The position numbers were made by a program, and so were the translations under genes. 64,000 nt of DNA from Lachnospiraceae bacterium Marseille-Q4251 (GTDB lineage: Bacteria > Bacillota > Clostridia > Lachnospirales > Lachnospiraceae), in the NCBI GenBank assembly GCA_018223435.1, contig JAGTTO010000001.1, positions 496,001 through 560,000 of the forward strand, written 5' to 3'. Below the pieces are notes generated by a model. That model did no database searches and was not told where the DNA came from. It saw only the letters and a list, made by a program, of their open reading frames with translations. Shown in pieces: positions 15,766 to 24,568 of the stretch; positions within the stretch are counted from its first letter, which is position 1, and each line of letters begins with the position of its first letter.

Positions 15766-16433
15766 GCTTCCTTACGCTCCCGATACAGTTTCTTGATGGC
15801 CTCGACCACCTCATCAATATTCATATGGGATGTATCCAGGTAAACGGCATCCTCCGCCTGTTTTAAAGGAGCGATAGCACGGGTCATATCCTGGTAATCC
15901 CTCTTTTCGATCTCTTCCTTGATCGCAGAGAAATCTTTCTTCTCACCCTTCTCCTGTAATTCCTTATAGCGGCGCTCTGCTCTGGTCTCCACGCTGGCCG
16001 TGAGATAAATCTTCAGCTCAGCTTCAGGCAGAACGTTGGTGCCGATGTCTCTTCCGTCCATCAGGACGTCATGGGCCTTCGCCAGATCTCTCTGAAGATC
16101 CAGAAGGGCTGCCCGAACCGCCGGTATGGCCGAAACCTTGGACGCCATGTTGCCGACAGCCTCTGCCCGGAGACGACTTGTCACATTTTTACCATTTACC
16201 AGTACTTGCTGCTCTCCGTTTTCGTAGGCAATTGATACCTTTACACTCTTTACGGCCTCTCCCACTTTCTCTGTGTCCTCCGGAGAGATCCCCTCATCCA
16301 CAAGAAAGACTGCCAGGGCACGGTAAAGAGCTCCTGTATCTACATAGATAAAGGAGAGCTCCTGGGCCGTCCGGCGTGCGATGGTGCTTTTGCCAGCGCC
16401 GGCCGGTCCGTCAATCGCAATGTTGAATCCCAT
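15762..16433 (-). CDS. cmk: Cytidylate kinase
   Basis: A 223-residue P-loop kinase that phosphorylates CMP and dCMP. MGFNIAIDGPAGAGKSTIARR holds the Walker A loop; DGRDIGTNVLPEAELKIYLTAS and RAERRYKEL are family signatures. The ATG at 16433 has AGGAGG upstream; the longer open frame before it lies inside the next gene. It is 10 bases after the BaiN-like gene and overlaps ispH by 4. Confidence 0.95.
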   Translation of the reverse strand: MGFNIAIDGPAGAGKSTIARRTAQELSFIYVDTGALYRALAVFLVDEGISPEDTEKVGEAVKSVKVSIAYENGEQQVLVNGKNVTSRLRAEAVGNMASKVSAIPAVRAALLDLQRDLAKAHDVLMDGRDIGTNVLPEAELKIYLTASVETRAERRYKELQEKGEKKDFSAIKEEIEKRDYQDMTRAIAPLKQAEDAVYLDTSHMNIDEVVEAIKKLYRERKEA

Positions 16434-16443
16434 TGATAACCTC

Positions 16444-17670
16444 CTAAACTCCTTTTCCGGCTGCATAGGCGGTGGACCAGGCAATCTGAAGATTAAAGCC
16501 TCCGGTAAGAGCATCCAGATCCAAGACCTCACCTGCGAAAAACAGTCCGGATACCAGCTTGGATTCCATGGTCGAAGGATTGACCTCCTTCACACAGATT
16601 CCGCCTCTGGTAATAATAGCTTCATTATAATCTCTGAGTCCGGTTACGGTCAACCTAAAATTTTTAATTTTTTCTACAAATTGCAATCTTTCTGCCTTTT
16701 CTATGGCATTTACCTGTTTTTCAGGCTCAATTCCTGATCTTTCCACCATAATCGGGATGAGTTTCGACGGGAAAAGGCCTCCCAAAACGTTTTTGAACTG
16801 TTTATTTTTCTCCCTGGAAAAATCTCTTAAGAGCCGGTCGTCCAGCTGTTCCGGCGTAAGGGCCGGCTTGAGATCGATGGAAAGAGTCAGCTCCTGCCCC
16901 CGAAATTTCTTCGGGATCTGGCTGCTGGCGCTCAGGATCAGCGGTCCTGTCACGCCGAAATGGGTGAACATCATCTCGCCAAAATCCTCATAAAAACATT
17001 TCTTTCCGGCAGAAAGGGAAACGCGGACATTTTTGAGCGACAGGCCCTGGAGCCGCTTACAGTCCTCCTCTTTCACATTCATCGGAACCAGAGCAGGGGA
17101 AAGCTCCGTGATCTTATGGCCCAGCTTTTCTGCAAAGCGGTAGCCGTCGCCCGTGGAGCCCGTGCTGGCATAGGAAAGACCGCCGGTAGCCAAAATCACC
17201 ACATCTCCCATTTCCTTCGTTCCGTCCGAAAAAAGAAGGCCTGTCACCTTATTTTCTTCCGTGAGAATTTCTTTTACTTCTATATTTAAATGTACCTGAA
17301 CGCCCAGCGCACGCATCTTTCTCGTGAGTGCTCCGATCACGTCAGAAGAATGATCGGACAGAGGAAAGACTCTCTCCCCCCGCTCCACCTTGGTCTTCGT
17401 GCCGTTCTCCTCGAAGAAGGCAATCGCATCCTGATTGGTGAAGCCATAGAACGAACTGTAGAGAAATTTGCTGTTGCTGCAGACGTTGTTGAAAAGTTCC
17501 TCCATCTCGCACGCATTCGTGAGATTGCAACGGCCCTTTCCTGTGATGTACAGCTTTTTTCCGCATTTTTCATTTTTTTCAAACAGATGGACCTCGTGGC
17601 CTTCCTCCGCCGCTGAAATCGCCGCAAACATTCCGGCAGCTCCGCCGCCGATAACCAGAACTTTTTTCAT
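16444..17670 (-). CDS. BaiN/RdsA-family NAD(P)/FAD-dependent oxidoreductase (HI0933-like)
   Basis: A 408-residue flavoprotein with an N-terminal dinucleotide fold (VLVIGGGAAGMFAAISAAEEGHEVHLFEKNEKCGKKLYITGKGRCNLTN). GRCNLTNA is the HI0933 family signature; TGGLSYASTGSTGDGYRFAEKLGH and a C-terminal GLFFAGEVLDLDALTGGFNLQIAWSTAYAAG complete the fold. The start at 17670 has GAAGGAG upstream. It leads into cmk-ispH-rpsA. The reaction is not established for this member; bile-acid roles claimed for BaiN should not be transferred on homology alone. Confidence 0.9.
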   Translation of the reverse strand: MKKVLVIGGGAAGMFAAISAAEEGHEVHLFEKNEKCGKKLYITGKGRCNLTNACEMEELFNNVCSNSKFLYSSFYGFTNQDAIAFFEENGTKTKVERGERVFPLSDHSSDVIGALTRKMRALGVQVHLNIEVKEILTEENKVTGLLFSDGTKEMGDVVILATGGLSYASTGSTGDGYRFAEKLGHKITELSPALVPMNVKEEDCKRLQGLSLKNVRVSLSAGKKCFYEDFGEMMFTHFGVTGPLILSASSQIPKKFRGQELTLSIDLKPALTPEQLDDRLLRDFSREKNKQFKNVLGGLFPSKLIPIMVERSGIEPEKQVNAIEKAERLQFVEKIKNFRLTVTGLRDYNEAIITRGGICVKEVNPSTMESKLVSGLFFAGEVLDLDALTGGFNLQIAWSTAYAAGKGV

Positions 17671-17683
17671 CTTTTTCTCCTTC

Positions 17684-18442
17684 TCATACCCTGCTTCCCT
17701 GGTGGAAGATCTCGATCTCCCCGCCGGAAGGGTCCATCTCGTCTCTGCCGTAAATCTGATAATCGTCATAAAGCTGATCCAGAGTCTCGATGGACTGCTT
17801 TAAGGAATCCTGATTTTTGAGGCAGAGAGCCACGATCAGCGCATTGATCACGCTCAACGGAGCCGTCAGGGAGTCCACCACTGACGCCATCTCGCTTCTT
17901 GCAATGAGATTGCAGGAAGAATAGAGATTCAGCGGCGAATGAATGCTGTCTGTGATGGAAATCACCCCGGCGCTCCGGCTGTTGGCCAGCTCCATGGCCT
18001 TCACGGTCCGCATGGAATATTTCGGAAAGCTGATGCCGATCAGAACATCGCCTGCCCCGATCCGCATCAGCTGCTCAAAAATTTCGCTGGCACTGTTGGT
18101 CCGTACCACATGGACCTCATCAAATAACATATTGAGGTAAAAGCCCAGGAAATCTGCCAGGGGCTCGCAGCTTCGGATTCCTACGATGTAGATTTTTTTC
18201 GCATTCTGGATCAGCTCCGCCGCCATAGAAAAGGTATCCTTATCCAGGCTTTCCATCGTCCCTCTGATGTTCTCCATATCCGACTGAAGGATCTCCGTCA
18301 GCACCTCTTTTTCGGGTATCTCCGCGAATTTTTCCTTCATATGGAACATCTTTTTCATGCGTTCGGAAAAGCCCAGGGCTTCCGTATTCTCCTTATGCCC
18401 TTTCAGCCCCATTTTTTCCAGCAGTTCCTGAAATGTACTCAT
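17684..18442 (-). CDS. SIS-domain protein of the MurR/RpiR type, apparently lacking the DNA-binding domain
   Basis: A 252-residue protein whose region from about residue 70 is a SIS phosphosugar-binding domain (AKKIYIVGIRSCEPLADFLGFYL, GDVLIGISFPKYSMRTVKAMELA, GVISITDSIHSPL). The stretch EILQSDMENIRGTMESLD matches the linker that normally follows the RpiR helix-turn-helix. The usual ~77-residue helix-turn-helix is missing: only about 45 unmatched residues precede, and a TGA in frame shortly upstream of the ATG rules out a longer start. It lies 13 bases before the BaiN-like gene. It may be a regulator remnant or an HTH-less sugar-phosphate sensor or isomerase. Confidence 0.75.
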   Translation of the reverse strand: MSTFQELLEKMGLKGHKENTEALGFSERMKKMFHMKEKFAEIPEKEVLTEILQSDMENIRGTMESLDKDTFSMAAELIQNAKKIYIVGIRSCEPLADFLGFYLNMLFDEVHVVRTNSASEIFEQLMRIGAGDVLIGISFPKYSMRTVKAMELANSRSAGVISITDSIHSPLNLYSSCNLIARSEMASVVDSLTAPLSVINALIVALCLKNQDSLKQSIETLDQLYDDYQIYGRDEMDPSGGEIEIFHQGSRV

Positions 18443-18479
18443 GTCACTTTTTCCTCATCTTTCCACTCTTTTTCTTTTG

Positions 18480-18563
18480 TCAGTGAAGCTCATGCCAGAC
18501 AGCATATGCGGTTGCCACAACAACGATCACGATCAGAACTCCTGCAAAAATGTTTATTCCCAT
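18480..18563 (-). CDS. Possible 27-residue membrane peptide
   Basis: A short frame with a clear ribosome site (GGAGG, 8 bases from ATG). It encodes a hydrophobic helix (MGINIFAGVLIVIVVVATAYA) and ends VWHELH. It overlaps, in another frame, the last 25 codons of the larger ORF upstream and ends 37 bases before the SIS gene. No family recognised; it could be a small membrane protein or chance. Confidence 0.45.
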   Translation of the reverse strand: MGINIFAGVLIVIVVVATAYAVWHELH

Positions 18564-19035
18564 ATGTATAACCTCCGGTCATTTTTTCATAAAACAATTG
18601 GTTCTTTTCTGTTTTATGACCGGATTTATCCTTCTGTCCGTCCTGCCTGTGTATATAGCGGATCACTGCCTCTTTCAGGGAAATACAGGCCTCCGCCTGC
18701 TCCCCTGTCATGCGGATAAAACGAAGCCTCAGGAGAAAATAGAGCACACACAAAAACTCCAGCGTAACGGTAAGCGTTCCGCTCTCCTTCTCCTCCGCAT
18801 GGCGTCTCATTCCGGGAAACAGCCGAAGCATCAGCGAACGGACTCCGGAGAGTTCCTCCACATTTACCTGCTCCGTCACAGAAAACCGTTCGCTCCTCCA
18901 TGTAACGACAGAGGCGGCGCTCCCGCTCTCCGTCCCGCCATTTTCCGTTCCCATACTGAGATAAAGGGCCGAAAACAGTACAAAAAAGACGACCAGCAAA
19001 GCTGTGGCCTTTCTTCTCTTTCCTGTCATTGACAT
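18490..19035 (-). CDS. Hypothetical membrane protein
   Basis: A 181-residue frame whose ATG at 19035 has GGAGG 8 bases upstream. It starts with basic residues then a hydrophobic segment (ATALLVVFFVLFSALYLSMG, residues 9-28), an extracytoplasmic stretch of about 60 residues, and a second hydrophobic segment (TLTVTLEFLCVLYFLLRLRF). The tail is charged and finally cysteine-rich where it overlaps the 27-residue frame. I do not recognise a family. The good start supports expression; the odd tail suggests a drifting 3' end. Confidence 0.5.
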   Translation of the reverse strand: MSMTGKRRKATALLVVFFVLFSALYLSMGTENGGTESGSAASVVTWRSERFSVTEQVNVEELSGVRSLMLRLFPGMRRHAEEKESGTLTVTLEFLCVLYFLLRLRFIRMTGEQAEACISLKEAVIRYIHRQDGQKDKSGHKTEKNQLFYEKMTGGYTYGNKHFCRSSDRDRCCGNRICCLA

Positions 19036-19120
19036 GGAGCTCACCTCCTTTTCCTGTTTCCCGAATCGATACCTTTATGATAACAAAATCCCGCCCTCTT
19101 GTAAACACCAGATTGGCAGA

Positions 19121-19156
19121 AAAAAAGACCAGCTGCAGTTTCCTACAACTGGTCTT
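19121..19156 (-). terminator. Terminator of the decarboxylase operon
   Basis: AAGACCAG (19125-19132) and CTGGTCTT (19149-19156) form the stem, with a run of A on the plus strand (T on the transcript) right after it, 17 bases past the last gene. Confidence 0.85.
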
Positions 19157-19172
19157 TCATCAGTCATTTTTA

Positions 19173-20585
19173 TTATACGGGATAAGCCTTATCCTTGGTG
19201 TCTGCCTTGGTCGGATCCACTTTGGTCTGCTGCGCATCTCTGTATTTGAAGAAATCAGTAGCTACCTGCGGGAACAGAGCATAGGACAGAACGTCCTCCG
19301 GCTGTTCTTTGTACTGAGCCATCTCTTTTTCCAGAGTCTCAAGCTCCGGTTTTAAGAGATCTGCCGGACGGCAGGTGATCACTTCTGCATCGCCGATGCA
19401 TTTCTTCTGTACTTCTTTGTTGAAGGGTTTTACCGTCTTTCCGTATTTACCACAGAGAACATCCTTTGTCTCCTTGGTAACCATCTTGTAACGCTCGCCC
19501 ATGATGACATTGAATACAGCCTGTGTACCAACGATCTGAGAGGACGGAGTAACCAGAGGCGGCTCACCGAGGTCTTTCCTTACTCTCGGAACTTCCTCAA
19601 GCACATCGTAGAACTTGTCCTCTGCGTGCTGCTCTTTCAGCTGACTGGTCAGGTTGGAAAGCATTCCGCCCGGTACCTGATACAGCAGAGTCTTGATGTT
19701 TACGCCCAGGTTCTTCGGATTCAGAAGGCCGCTGTCCAGAGCCTCGTCACGGATCGGACGGAAGTAGTCAGCGATCTCAGCCAGAAGCTTCTGGTCCAGA
19801 CCGGAATCATAGGGAGTACCCTTGAAGGTCTCAACCATAACCTCGGTTGCCGGCTGGGAAGTACCCAGTGCAAACGGGGAAATAGCGGTATCGATCACAT
19901 CAACACCAGCCTCTACGGCTTTCATGTAAGTCATGGAAGCAACACCGGAAGTATAGTGAGAATGCAACTGGATCGGGATCTTAACGGTCTCTTTCAGTGC
20001 TTTCACAAGATCGGTTGCGGTATACGGAAGGAGCAGGCCTGCCATATCCTTGATACAGATGGAGTTTGCACCCATCTCCTCGATCTCTTTTGCTGTCTTG
20101 GTCCAGTAGTCCAAAGTGTAAGCATCACCCAGGGTATAGGACAGGGCTACCTGTGCATGTCCGTTCTCTTTGTTGGCAGCCTTTACTGCAGTCTCCAGGT
20201 TACGGAGATCGTTCAGACAGTCAAAGATACGGATGATATCAATACCGTTTGCGATGGATTTCTGTACAAAATACTCTACCACATCATCTGCGTAGGGACG
20301 ATAACCCAGAATGTTCTGTCCACGGAACAGCATCTGCAGTTTGGTGTGTTTGAAGCCATCACGGAATTTACGAAGTCTCTCCCATGGATCTTCGTGAAGG
20401 AAACGAAGAGATGCATCAAAAGTAGCGCCGCCCCAGCACTCTACGGAATGGTAGCCTACTTTATCCATTGTTTCTACGATGGGAAGCATCTGCTCTGTGG
20501 TCATTCTGGTGGCGATCAGAGACTGATGGGCATCACGCAGAATGGTCTCAGTAATTTTAATCGGTTTTTTTTCGATTTCAGACAT
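19173..20585 (-). CDS. Oxaloacetate decarboxylase alpha-type carboxyltransferase (5S/PycB family)
   Basis: A 470-residue TIM-barrel biotin-dependent carboxyltransferase. Metal-site motifs are ETILRDAHQSLIATRM (Asp18) and QLHSHYTSG; WGGATFDASLRFLHEDPW and the substrate-binding RGQNILGYR are family signatures. It moves the carboxyl group from oxaloacetate (or to pyruvate) onto biotin. It lacks the biotin domain found in full OadA, consistent with the separate carrier protein in this operon. Whether oxaloacetate decarboxylase, transcarboxylase 5S or pyruvate carboxylase B is physiological cannot be settled here. Confidence 0.9.
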   Translation of the reverse strand: MSEIEKKPIKITETILRDAHQSLIATRMTTEQMLPIVETMDKVGYHSVECWGGATFDASLRFLHEDPWERLRKFRDGFKHTKLQMLFRGQNILGYRPYADDVVEYFVQKSIANGIDIIRIFDCLNDLRNLETAVKAANKENGHAQVALSYTLGDAYTLDYWTKTAKEIEEMGANSICIKDMAGLLLPYTATDLVKALKETVKIPIQLHSHYTSGVASMTYMKAVEAGVDVIDTAISPFALGTSQPATEVMVETFKGTPYDSGLDQKLLAEIADYFRPIRDEALDSGLLNPKNLGVNIKTLLYQVPGGMLSNLTSQLKEQHAEDKFYDVLEEVPRVRKDLGEPPLVTPSSQIVGTQAVFNVIMGERYKMVTKETKDVLCGKYGKTVKPFNKEVQKKCIGDAEVITCRPADLLKPELETLEKEMAQYKEQPEDVLSYALFPQVATDFFKYRDAQQTKVDPTKADTKDKAYPV

Positions 20586-20607
20586 TACTAAACCTCCATT
20601 TATTGCA

Positions 20608-20638
20608 GCTGTCCGGATTTTTACGTCTCCCGGACAGC
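20608..20638 (-). promoter_or_regulatory. Intercistronic hairpin between the beta subunit and the 5S-type subunit
   Basis: GCTGTCCGG (20608-20616) and CCGGACAGC (20630-20638) form a nine-pair stem in the 68-base gap. No T run follows on the minus strand, so it is more likely an RNA-stability or processing element than a terminator. Confidence 0.45.
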
Positions 20639-20653
20639 ATCAGTGTTTTATTA

Positions 20654-21802
20654 TTATACTCCAAAGATAGCCATGAAGGTACCTGCTGCTACAGCAGTAC
20701 CGATAACACCTGCTACGTTGGGCCCCATTGCATGCATCAGAAGGAAGTTGGTCGGATCAGCCTCCGCACCTACTTTCTGAGATACTCGTGCTGCCATGGG
20801 AACGGCAGATACGCCGGCAGAACCGATCAGCGGATTGATCTTTCCATGGGTCAGCTTGCACATAACCTTTCCGAGAAGAACACCGCCTGCGGTACCGAAA
20901 GCGAAGGCAACCAGACCAAGGACAACGATCTTCAGGGTATCCAGGTTCAGGAAAGCCTCTGCGCTGGTGGATGCTCCTACGGAAGTACCCAGCAGGATAA
21001 CGACGATATACATCAGAGCGTTGGAAGCGGTCTCGGTCAGCTGTTTTACAACGCCGGACTCACGGAACAGGTTACCAAGCATCAGCATACCAACCAGGGG
21101 AGCGGTGGTCGGAAGGATCAGGCAGACAACGATGGTGATCACAACCGGGAAGAGGATCTTCTCCAGTTTGGATACCGGACGGAGCTGCTCCATCTTGATC
21201 TTCCGCTCTTTCTCGGTGGTCAGAGCTTTCATGATAGGCGGCTGGATGATCGGCACCAGGGACATATAGGAATAAGCGGCCACAGCGATGGGTCCCATCA
21301 GAGCGGTCTGTCCCAGTTTACCTGCCAGGAAAATGGAGGTCGGGCCGTCAGCACCACCGATGATGGAGATGGCTGCTGCTGCTGCTCCATTGAAGCCCAG
21401 GAAGATTGCCAGGAAATAAGCAACGTAAATACCGAGCTGTGCTGCTGCTCCCAGAAGGAAACTCTTCGGGTTTGCGATCAGGGGACCGAAGTCTGTCATC
21501 GCTCCTACGCCCATGAAGATCAGGGACGGCAGGATACTCCACTCGTCCAGGATATAGAATACATGGAAAAGGCCCGGCGCTCCGTTTGAAGCTTCTTCCG
21601 CACTGTACATGATGTCAGGATAAATATTTACCAGAAGCATACCAAATGCGATGGGTACCAGCAAAAGGGGCTCAAAGCCCTTGCGGATTGCCAGATACAG
21701 GAAAACGCACGCAACCAGTATCATCAGGTAGTTACCCCATGTCAGGTTAAAAAATGCCGTCTGATGGATCAGATTCGACAATGTATCAGCTACATATGAC
21801 AT
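20654..21802 (-). CDS. Sodium-ion-translocating decarboxylase beta subunit
   Basis: A 382-residue integral membrane protein of the OadB/MmdB/GcdB family that decarboxylates carboxybiotin while exporting Na+. Diagnostic motifs are [18 protein letters not shown], in which the conserved Asp is implicated in the ion path, and the C-terminal [21 protein letters not shown]. Length fits the family. It lies between the biotin carrier and the 5S-type subunit in a five-gene operon. Confidence 0.95.
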   Translation of the reverse strand: MSYVADTLSNLIHQTAFFNLTWGNYLMILVACVFLYLAIRKGFEPLLLVPIAFGMLLVNIYPDIMYSAEEASNGAPGLFHVFYILDEWSILPSLIFMGVGAMTDFGPLIANPKSFLLGAAAQLGIYVAYFLAIFLGFNGAAAAAISIIGGADGPTSIFLAGKLGQTALMGPIAVAAYSYMSLVPIIQPPIMKALTTEKERKIKMEQLRPVSKLEKILFPVVITIVVCLILPTTAPLVGMLMLGNLFRESGVVKQLTETASNALMYIVVILLGTSVGASTSAEAFLNLDTLKIVVLGLVAFAFGTAGGVLLGKVMCKLTHGKINPLIGSAGVSAVPMAARVSQKVGAEADPTNFLLMHAMGPNVAGVIGTAVAAGTFMAIFGV

Positions 21803-21821
21803 GTTTCTACCTCCAATTTGA

Positions 21822-22193
21822 TTAGTTCAGTGTTGCCAGGGTGCTGCCGTTCTCTACTGCGTCGCCTGCTGCTACTTCAATGCTTGCTACGGTGCCGTCC
21901 TGCGGAGCGACAACCGGGATCTCCATTTTCATTGCCTCTACGATCACGATGCTGTCACCGGCTTTTACAGCCTGTCCGACAGATGCTTCGATCTTTACGA
22001 CTTTACCCGGAACAGAAGCGGTTACTTTTACAGAACCTGCTCCTGCGGAAGCCTTCGGTGCTGTTTTCGGAGCAGCCTTGGGAGCAGCCTTCGGTGCTGC
22101 TTTCGGAGCGGCTGCCGGAGCAGCGGTTCCGTTACCCTCTTCAACGGTTACGTCATATGCGGTTCCATTAACGGTGATTGTATAAGTTTTCAT
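21822..22193 (-). CDS. Biotin carboxyl carrier protein of the decarboxylase
   Basis: A 123-residue carrier with an N-terminal [19 protein letters not shown] strand pair, an Ala/Pro/Lys-rich flexible linker built of APK repeats (about residues 22-50), and a C-terminal biotinyl domain with EAMKMEIPV; the biotinylated residue is Lys89. The linker lets the biotin swing between carboxyltransferase and membrane subunit. 19 bases separate it from the beta-subunit gene. Confidence 0.95.
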   Translation of the reverse strand: MKTYTITVNGTAYDVTVEEGNGTAAPAAAPKAAPKAAPKAAPKTAPKASAGAGSVKVTASVPGKVVKIEASVGQAVKAGDSIVIVEAMKMEIPVVAPQDGTVASIEVAAGDAVENGSTLATLN

Positions 22194-22214
22194 TTGAATT
22201 CTTCCTCCTATTGC

Positions 22215-22967
22215 TTATGCTCTTTTCCACTTATTGGTTTTTGATCTCTTGATCGAGCGGACAACAAAACCGTCGGTGCTGGTGCTTCCCTCGTATGCGG
22301 CGATGGCTGCCGCGATAACTGCAACCAGTTCTCCGTCATCGGCAAGCTCTTCTTCCGGCTCCTCCTCGACAACTGCGGGTGCAGGAGCGGGAGCAAGTGC
22401 TGCCGGAGCTGCGGGCTTGTTTTTCTCTGTCAGCTTGCTGATATGCTTGAACTGGCTGATCAGGAAGCTTAAGAAGATCAGCATCAGGAATACGATACCA
22501 AGACCCATCAGAGTATTCAGACCGGCCTGCTCCATCTTCTCAGCCATGGTGTAGTTGATGTTGAAAGCCATACTCTCGGATGTGTTGGTCTTGGAATTGA
22601 TAATCAGCTCCACATCTGCTGTCTTGTTCTCGTAGGTGACATCGGAATTGATGATTACATTATTTCCATCGGTGGTAACAGTCTGATCGCCGACTTCCAC
22701 ATAGGCACCCAGCTCATCCTTGGCATTGTCCCAGGAAGTCAGGGCTGCTGTAACAAAATCATCATCCTGATCCAGATAGTTCTGAATCTCTTCATCGGAA
22801 AGTCCCGCAATCTGTTCAATCACTTTTACAGCGCCAGATTTGTAGGAAGCCACCTGATCCTCGGTCAGCACTTTATCCTTTGCGGCAAAAACGGTCACGC
22901 AGGACAGGCATACCATGCACACAACCAGTGCAAGGCTCAGTAAGCTTTTTTTCATTTTTTCCTTCAT
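22215..22967 (-). CDS. OadG-like subunit with large extracytoplasmic domain
   Basis: A 250-residue protein. It has a signal-like N-terminus (LLSLALVVCMVCLSCVTVFAA), about 110 residues of predicted extracytoplasmic sequence, a membrane helix (LNTLMGLGIVFLMLIFLSFLISQFKHI) that matches OadG gamma subunits, a Pro/Ala/Glu linker and a cytoplasmic segment (LVAVIAAAIAAYEG...FVVRSIKR) seen in decarboxylase gamma/delta subunits. The ATG at 22967 is preferred over the GTG at 22976, because AGAGGTGG would overlap the latter. It likely anchors the soluble subunits to the beta pump. Confidence 0.82.
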   Translation of the reverse strand: MKEKMKKSLLSLALVVCMVCLSCVTVFAAKDKVLTEDQVASYKSGAVKVIEQIAGLSDEEIQNYLDQDDDFVTAALTSWDNAKDELGAYVEVGDQTVTTDGNNVIINSDVTYENKTADVELIINSKTNTSESMAFNINYTMAEKMEQAGLNTLMGLGIVFLMLIFLSFLISQFKHISKLTEKNKPAAPAALAPAPAPAVVEEEPEEELADDGELVAVIAAAIAAYEGSTSTDGFVVRSIKRSKTNKWKRA

Positions 22968-22981
22968 ATTATCCACCTCTC

Positions 22982-24418
22982 TTAAACCGTGCCGTGTTTC
23001 TTGCCGGGGCGGTCTTCTCTCTTTGTGAATAACATTTCAAAGGCTCCGATCAGATACTTTCTGGTATCCTTCGCGTCGATGATCGTATCAACATAGCCTC
23101 TCTTTGCTGCGGAAAGAGCACTGGACTGAAGTGCTGCGTACTCAGCTGCCTTCTCGTTGATTACAGCTGCATCCTCGCCGTCATACATGATCTTGGCTGC
23201 GGATCTTGCATCCATCATACCGATCTCTGCATTCTCCCAGGCATAGGTCATATCTGCGCCCAGAGCTTTGCTGTTCATGATGGTGTAAACGCTTCCGAAT
23301 GCTTTGCCGGTGATCACGTTTACCTTGGCAACAGTAGCGTCAGCGAAAGCATAGGTAAGCTCTGCTGCTGCGTTGGCGATGCATCTCTCGGAATGCAGAT
23401 CTGCCTTGAAACCGGTGAGATTGGTCAGAGTCAGAACCGGGATCTCGAAAGCGTCACAGAATTTCACGAATTTTGCAGCCTTTCTTGCTCCTCTTGCGGT
23501 CAGGACATCTGCGTATTTCTCAGCCACATTGCCATCCTCGTCGTAGCTCTCGGTACGGTTTCCAACTACGCCGACCGTCATGCCGTTCAGACGGATGAAA
23601 CCGGTTGCCATTTCTTTGGCGTAAGCAGCCTTGGTCTCTACGAATACATGGTCGTCGCCGATCTCAGAACAGATCACAGCGGGATCTCCAACTGCATTCT
23701 CAAGAGTCTCGGAAGCACGGTTCAGATCGTCGGTGCATTCCTCGTAGGACATGTCATCCTCGTTGTTGGACGGAAGCATGGATACCAGCTCACGGATACC
23801 AGCGTAGATCTCATCCTCGCTGCCGGTGAAGTCTACAAGTCCTGCGTCCTCACTCTGGAATTTAGCGGAAGCGGTGTCACATTTGGACTCGTGGTTGCCA
23901 TCCAGTGCGTTGGGGGAGTTTACGAAAAGTTTTGCTTTCTTGGACTCCATGAAAGTGAAGTCGGTCAGTGCCGGAACCAGTGCCAGTCCGCCGCCGCAGG
24001 TGCCGAATACAGCTGTGATCTGCGGAATTACACCAGAGGCAAGGGTCTGTTTCAGGTAGATCTCACCGAAAGCGTTCAGCGCATCGGTAGCTTCCTGAAG
24101 ACGGATACCGGCGCAGTCGATCAGACCGATAACCGGAGCTCCCATTTTCATTGCCATATCATACAGGGCAGTGATCTTCTTTGCGTGCATTTCACCGATG
24201 GTACCGCCTAAAACGGATGCGTCCTGGCTGTAAACGTAAACCAGATTTCCGTCGATGACACCATATCCGGTAACAACGCCATCTCCTGGGGTCTCTTTTT
24301 CATGCATGTTGAAATCTGTTGATCTGGCTGTAACGTATCCACCGATTTCAACAAAACTGTTCTCATCAAGCAGAGCGTTGATACGTGTGCTTGCCAAGCT
24401 TTGTGATGTGTTACTCAT
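22982..24418 (-). CDS. Acyl-CoA carboxyltransferase subunit (MmdA/PccB-type)
   Basis: A 478-residue crotonase-fold carboxyltransferase. Signatures include SQDASVLGGTIGEMHAKKI, DCAGIRLQEATDAL, GTCGGGLALVPALTDF and the second-half NLTGFKADLHSERCIANAAAELTYAFA. Family members transfer carboxyl between biotin and acetyl- or propionyl-CoA (malonyl-/methylmalonyl-CoA decarboxylase alpha). It is somewhat diverged and shorter than the usual ~510 residues. GGAGGG precedes its ATG. First gene of the operon, so both a CoA-type and an oxaloacetate-type carboxyltransferase share one carrier and one pump. Confidence 0.85.
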   Translation of the reverse strand: MSNTSQSLASTRINALLDENSFVEIGGYVTARSTDFNMHEKETPGDGVVTGYGVIDGNLVYVYSQDASVLGGTIGEMHAKKITALYDMAMKMGAPVIGLIDCAGIRLQEATDALNAFGEIYLKQTLASGVIPQITAVFGTCGGGLALVPALTDFTFMESKKAKLFVNSPNALDGNHESKCDTASAKFQSEDAGLVDFTGSEDEIYAGIRELVSMLPSNNEDDMSYEECTDDLNRASETLENAVGDPAVICSEIGDDHVFVETKAAYAKEMATGFIRLNGMTVGVVGNRTESYDEDGNVAEKYADVLTARGARKAAKFVKFCDAFEIPVLTLTNLTGFKADLHSERCIANAAAELTYAFADATVAKVNVITGKAFGSVYTIMNSKALGADMTYAWENAEIGMMDARSAAKIMYDGEDAAVINEKAAEYAALQSSALSAAKRGYVDTIIDAKDTRKYLIGAFEMLFTKREDRPGKKHGTV

Positions 24419-24568
24419 TCTTAGCCCTCCATTTGTAAAAGATTTACTATGAAAACTGTTGAAATTAAATTTTCAGCCGATTATAATTTTAGCCTGTTTC
24501 GGACAAAATAGCAAGCCTTTTGTCATATTTTTATCTCTTCTTATTATTATACCTTCCGGCCTATCTGT

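Noticed and set aside
22022..22130. Tandem repeat in the biotin carrier gene
   Set aside because: It encodes the normal Ala/Pro/Lys linker of biotin carrier proteins, not an independent repeat element.
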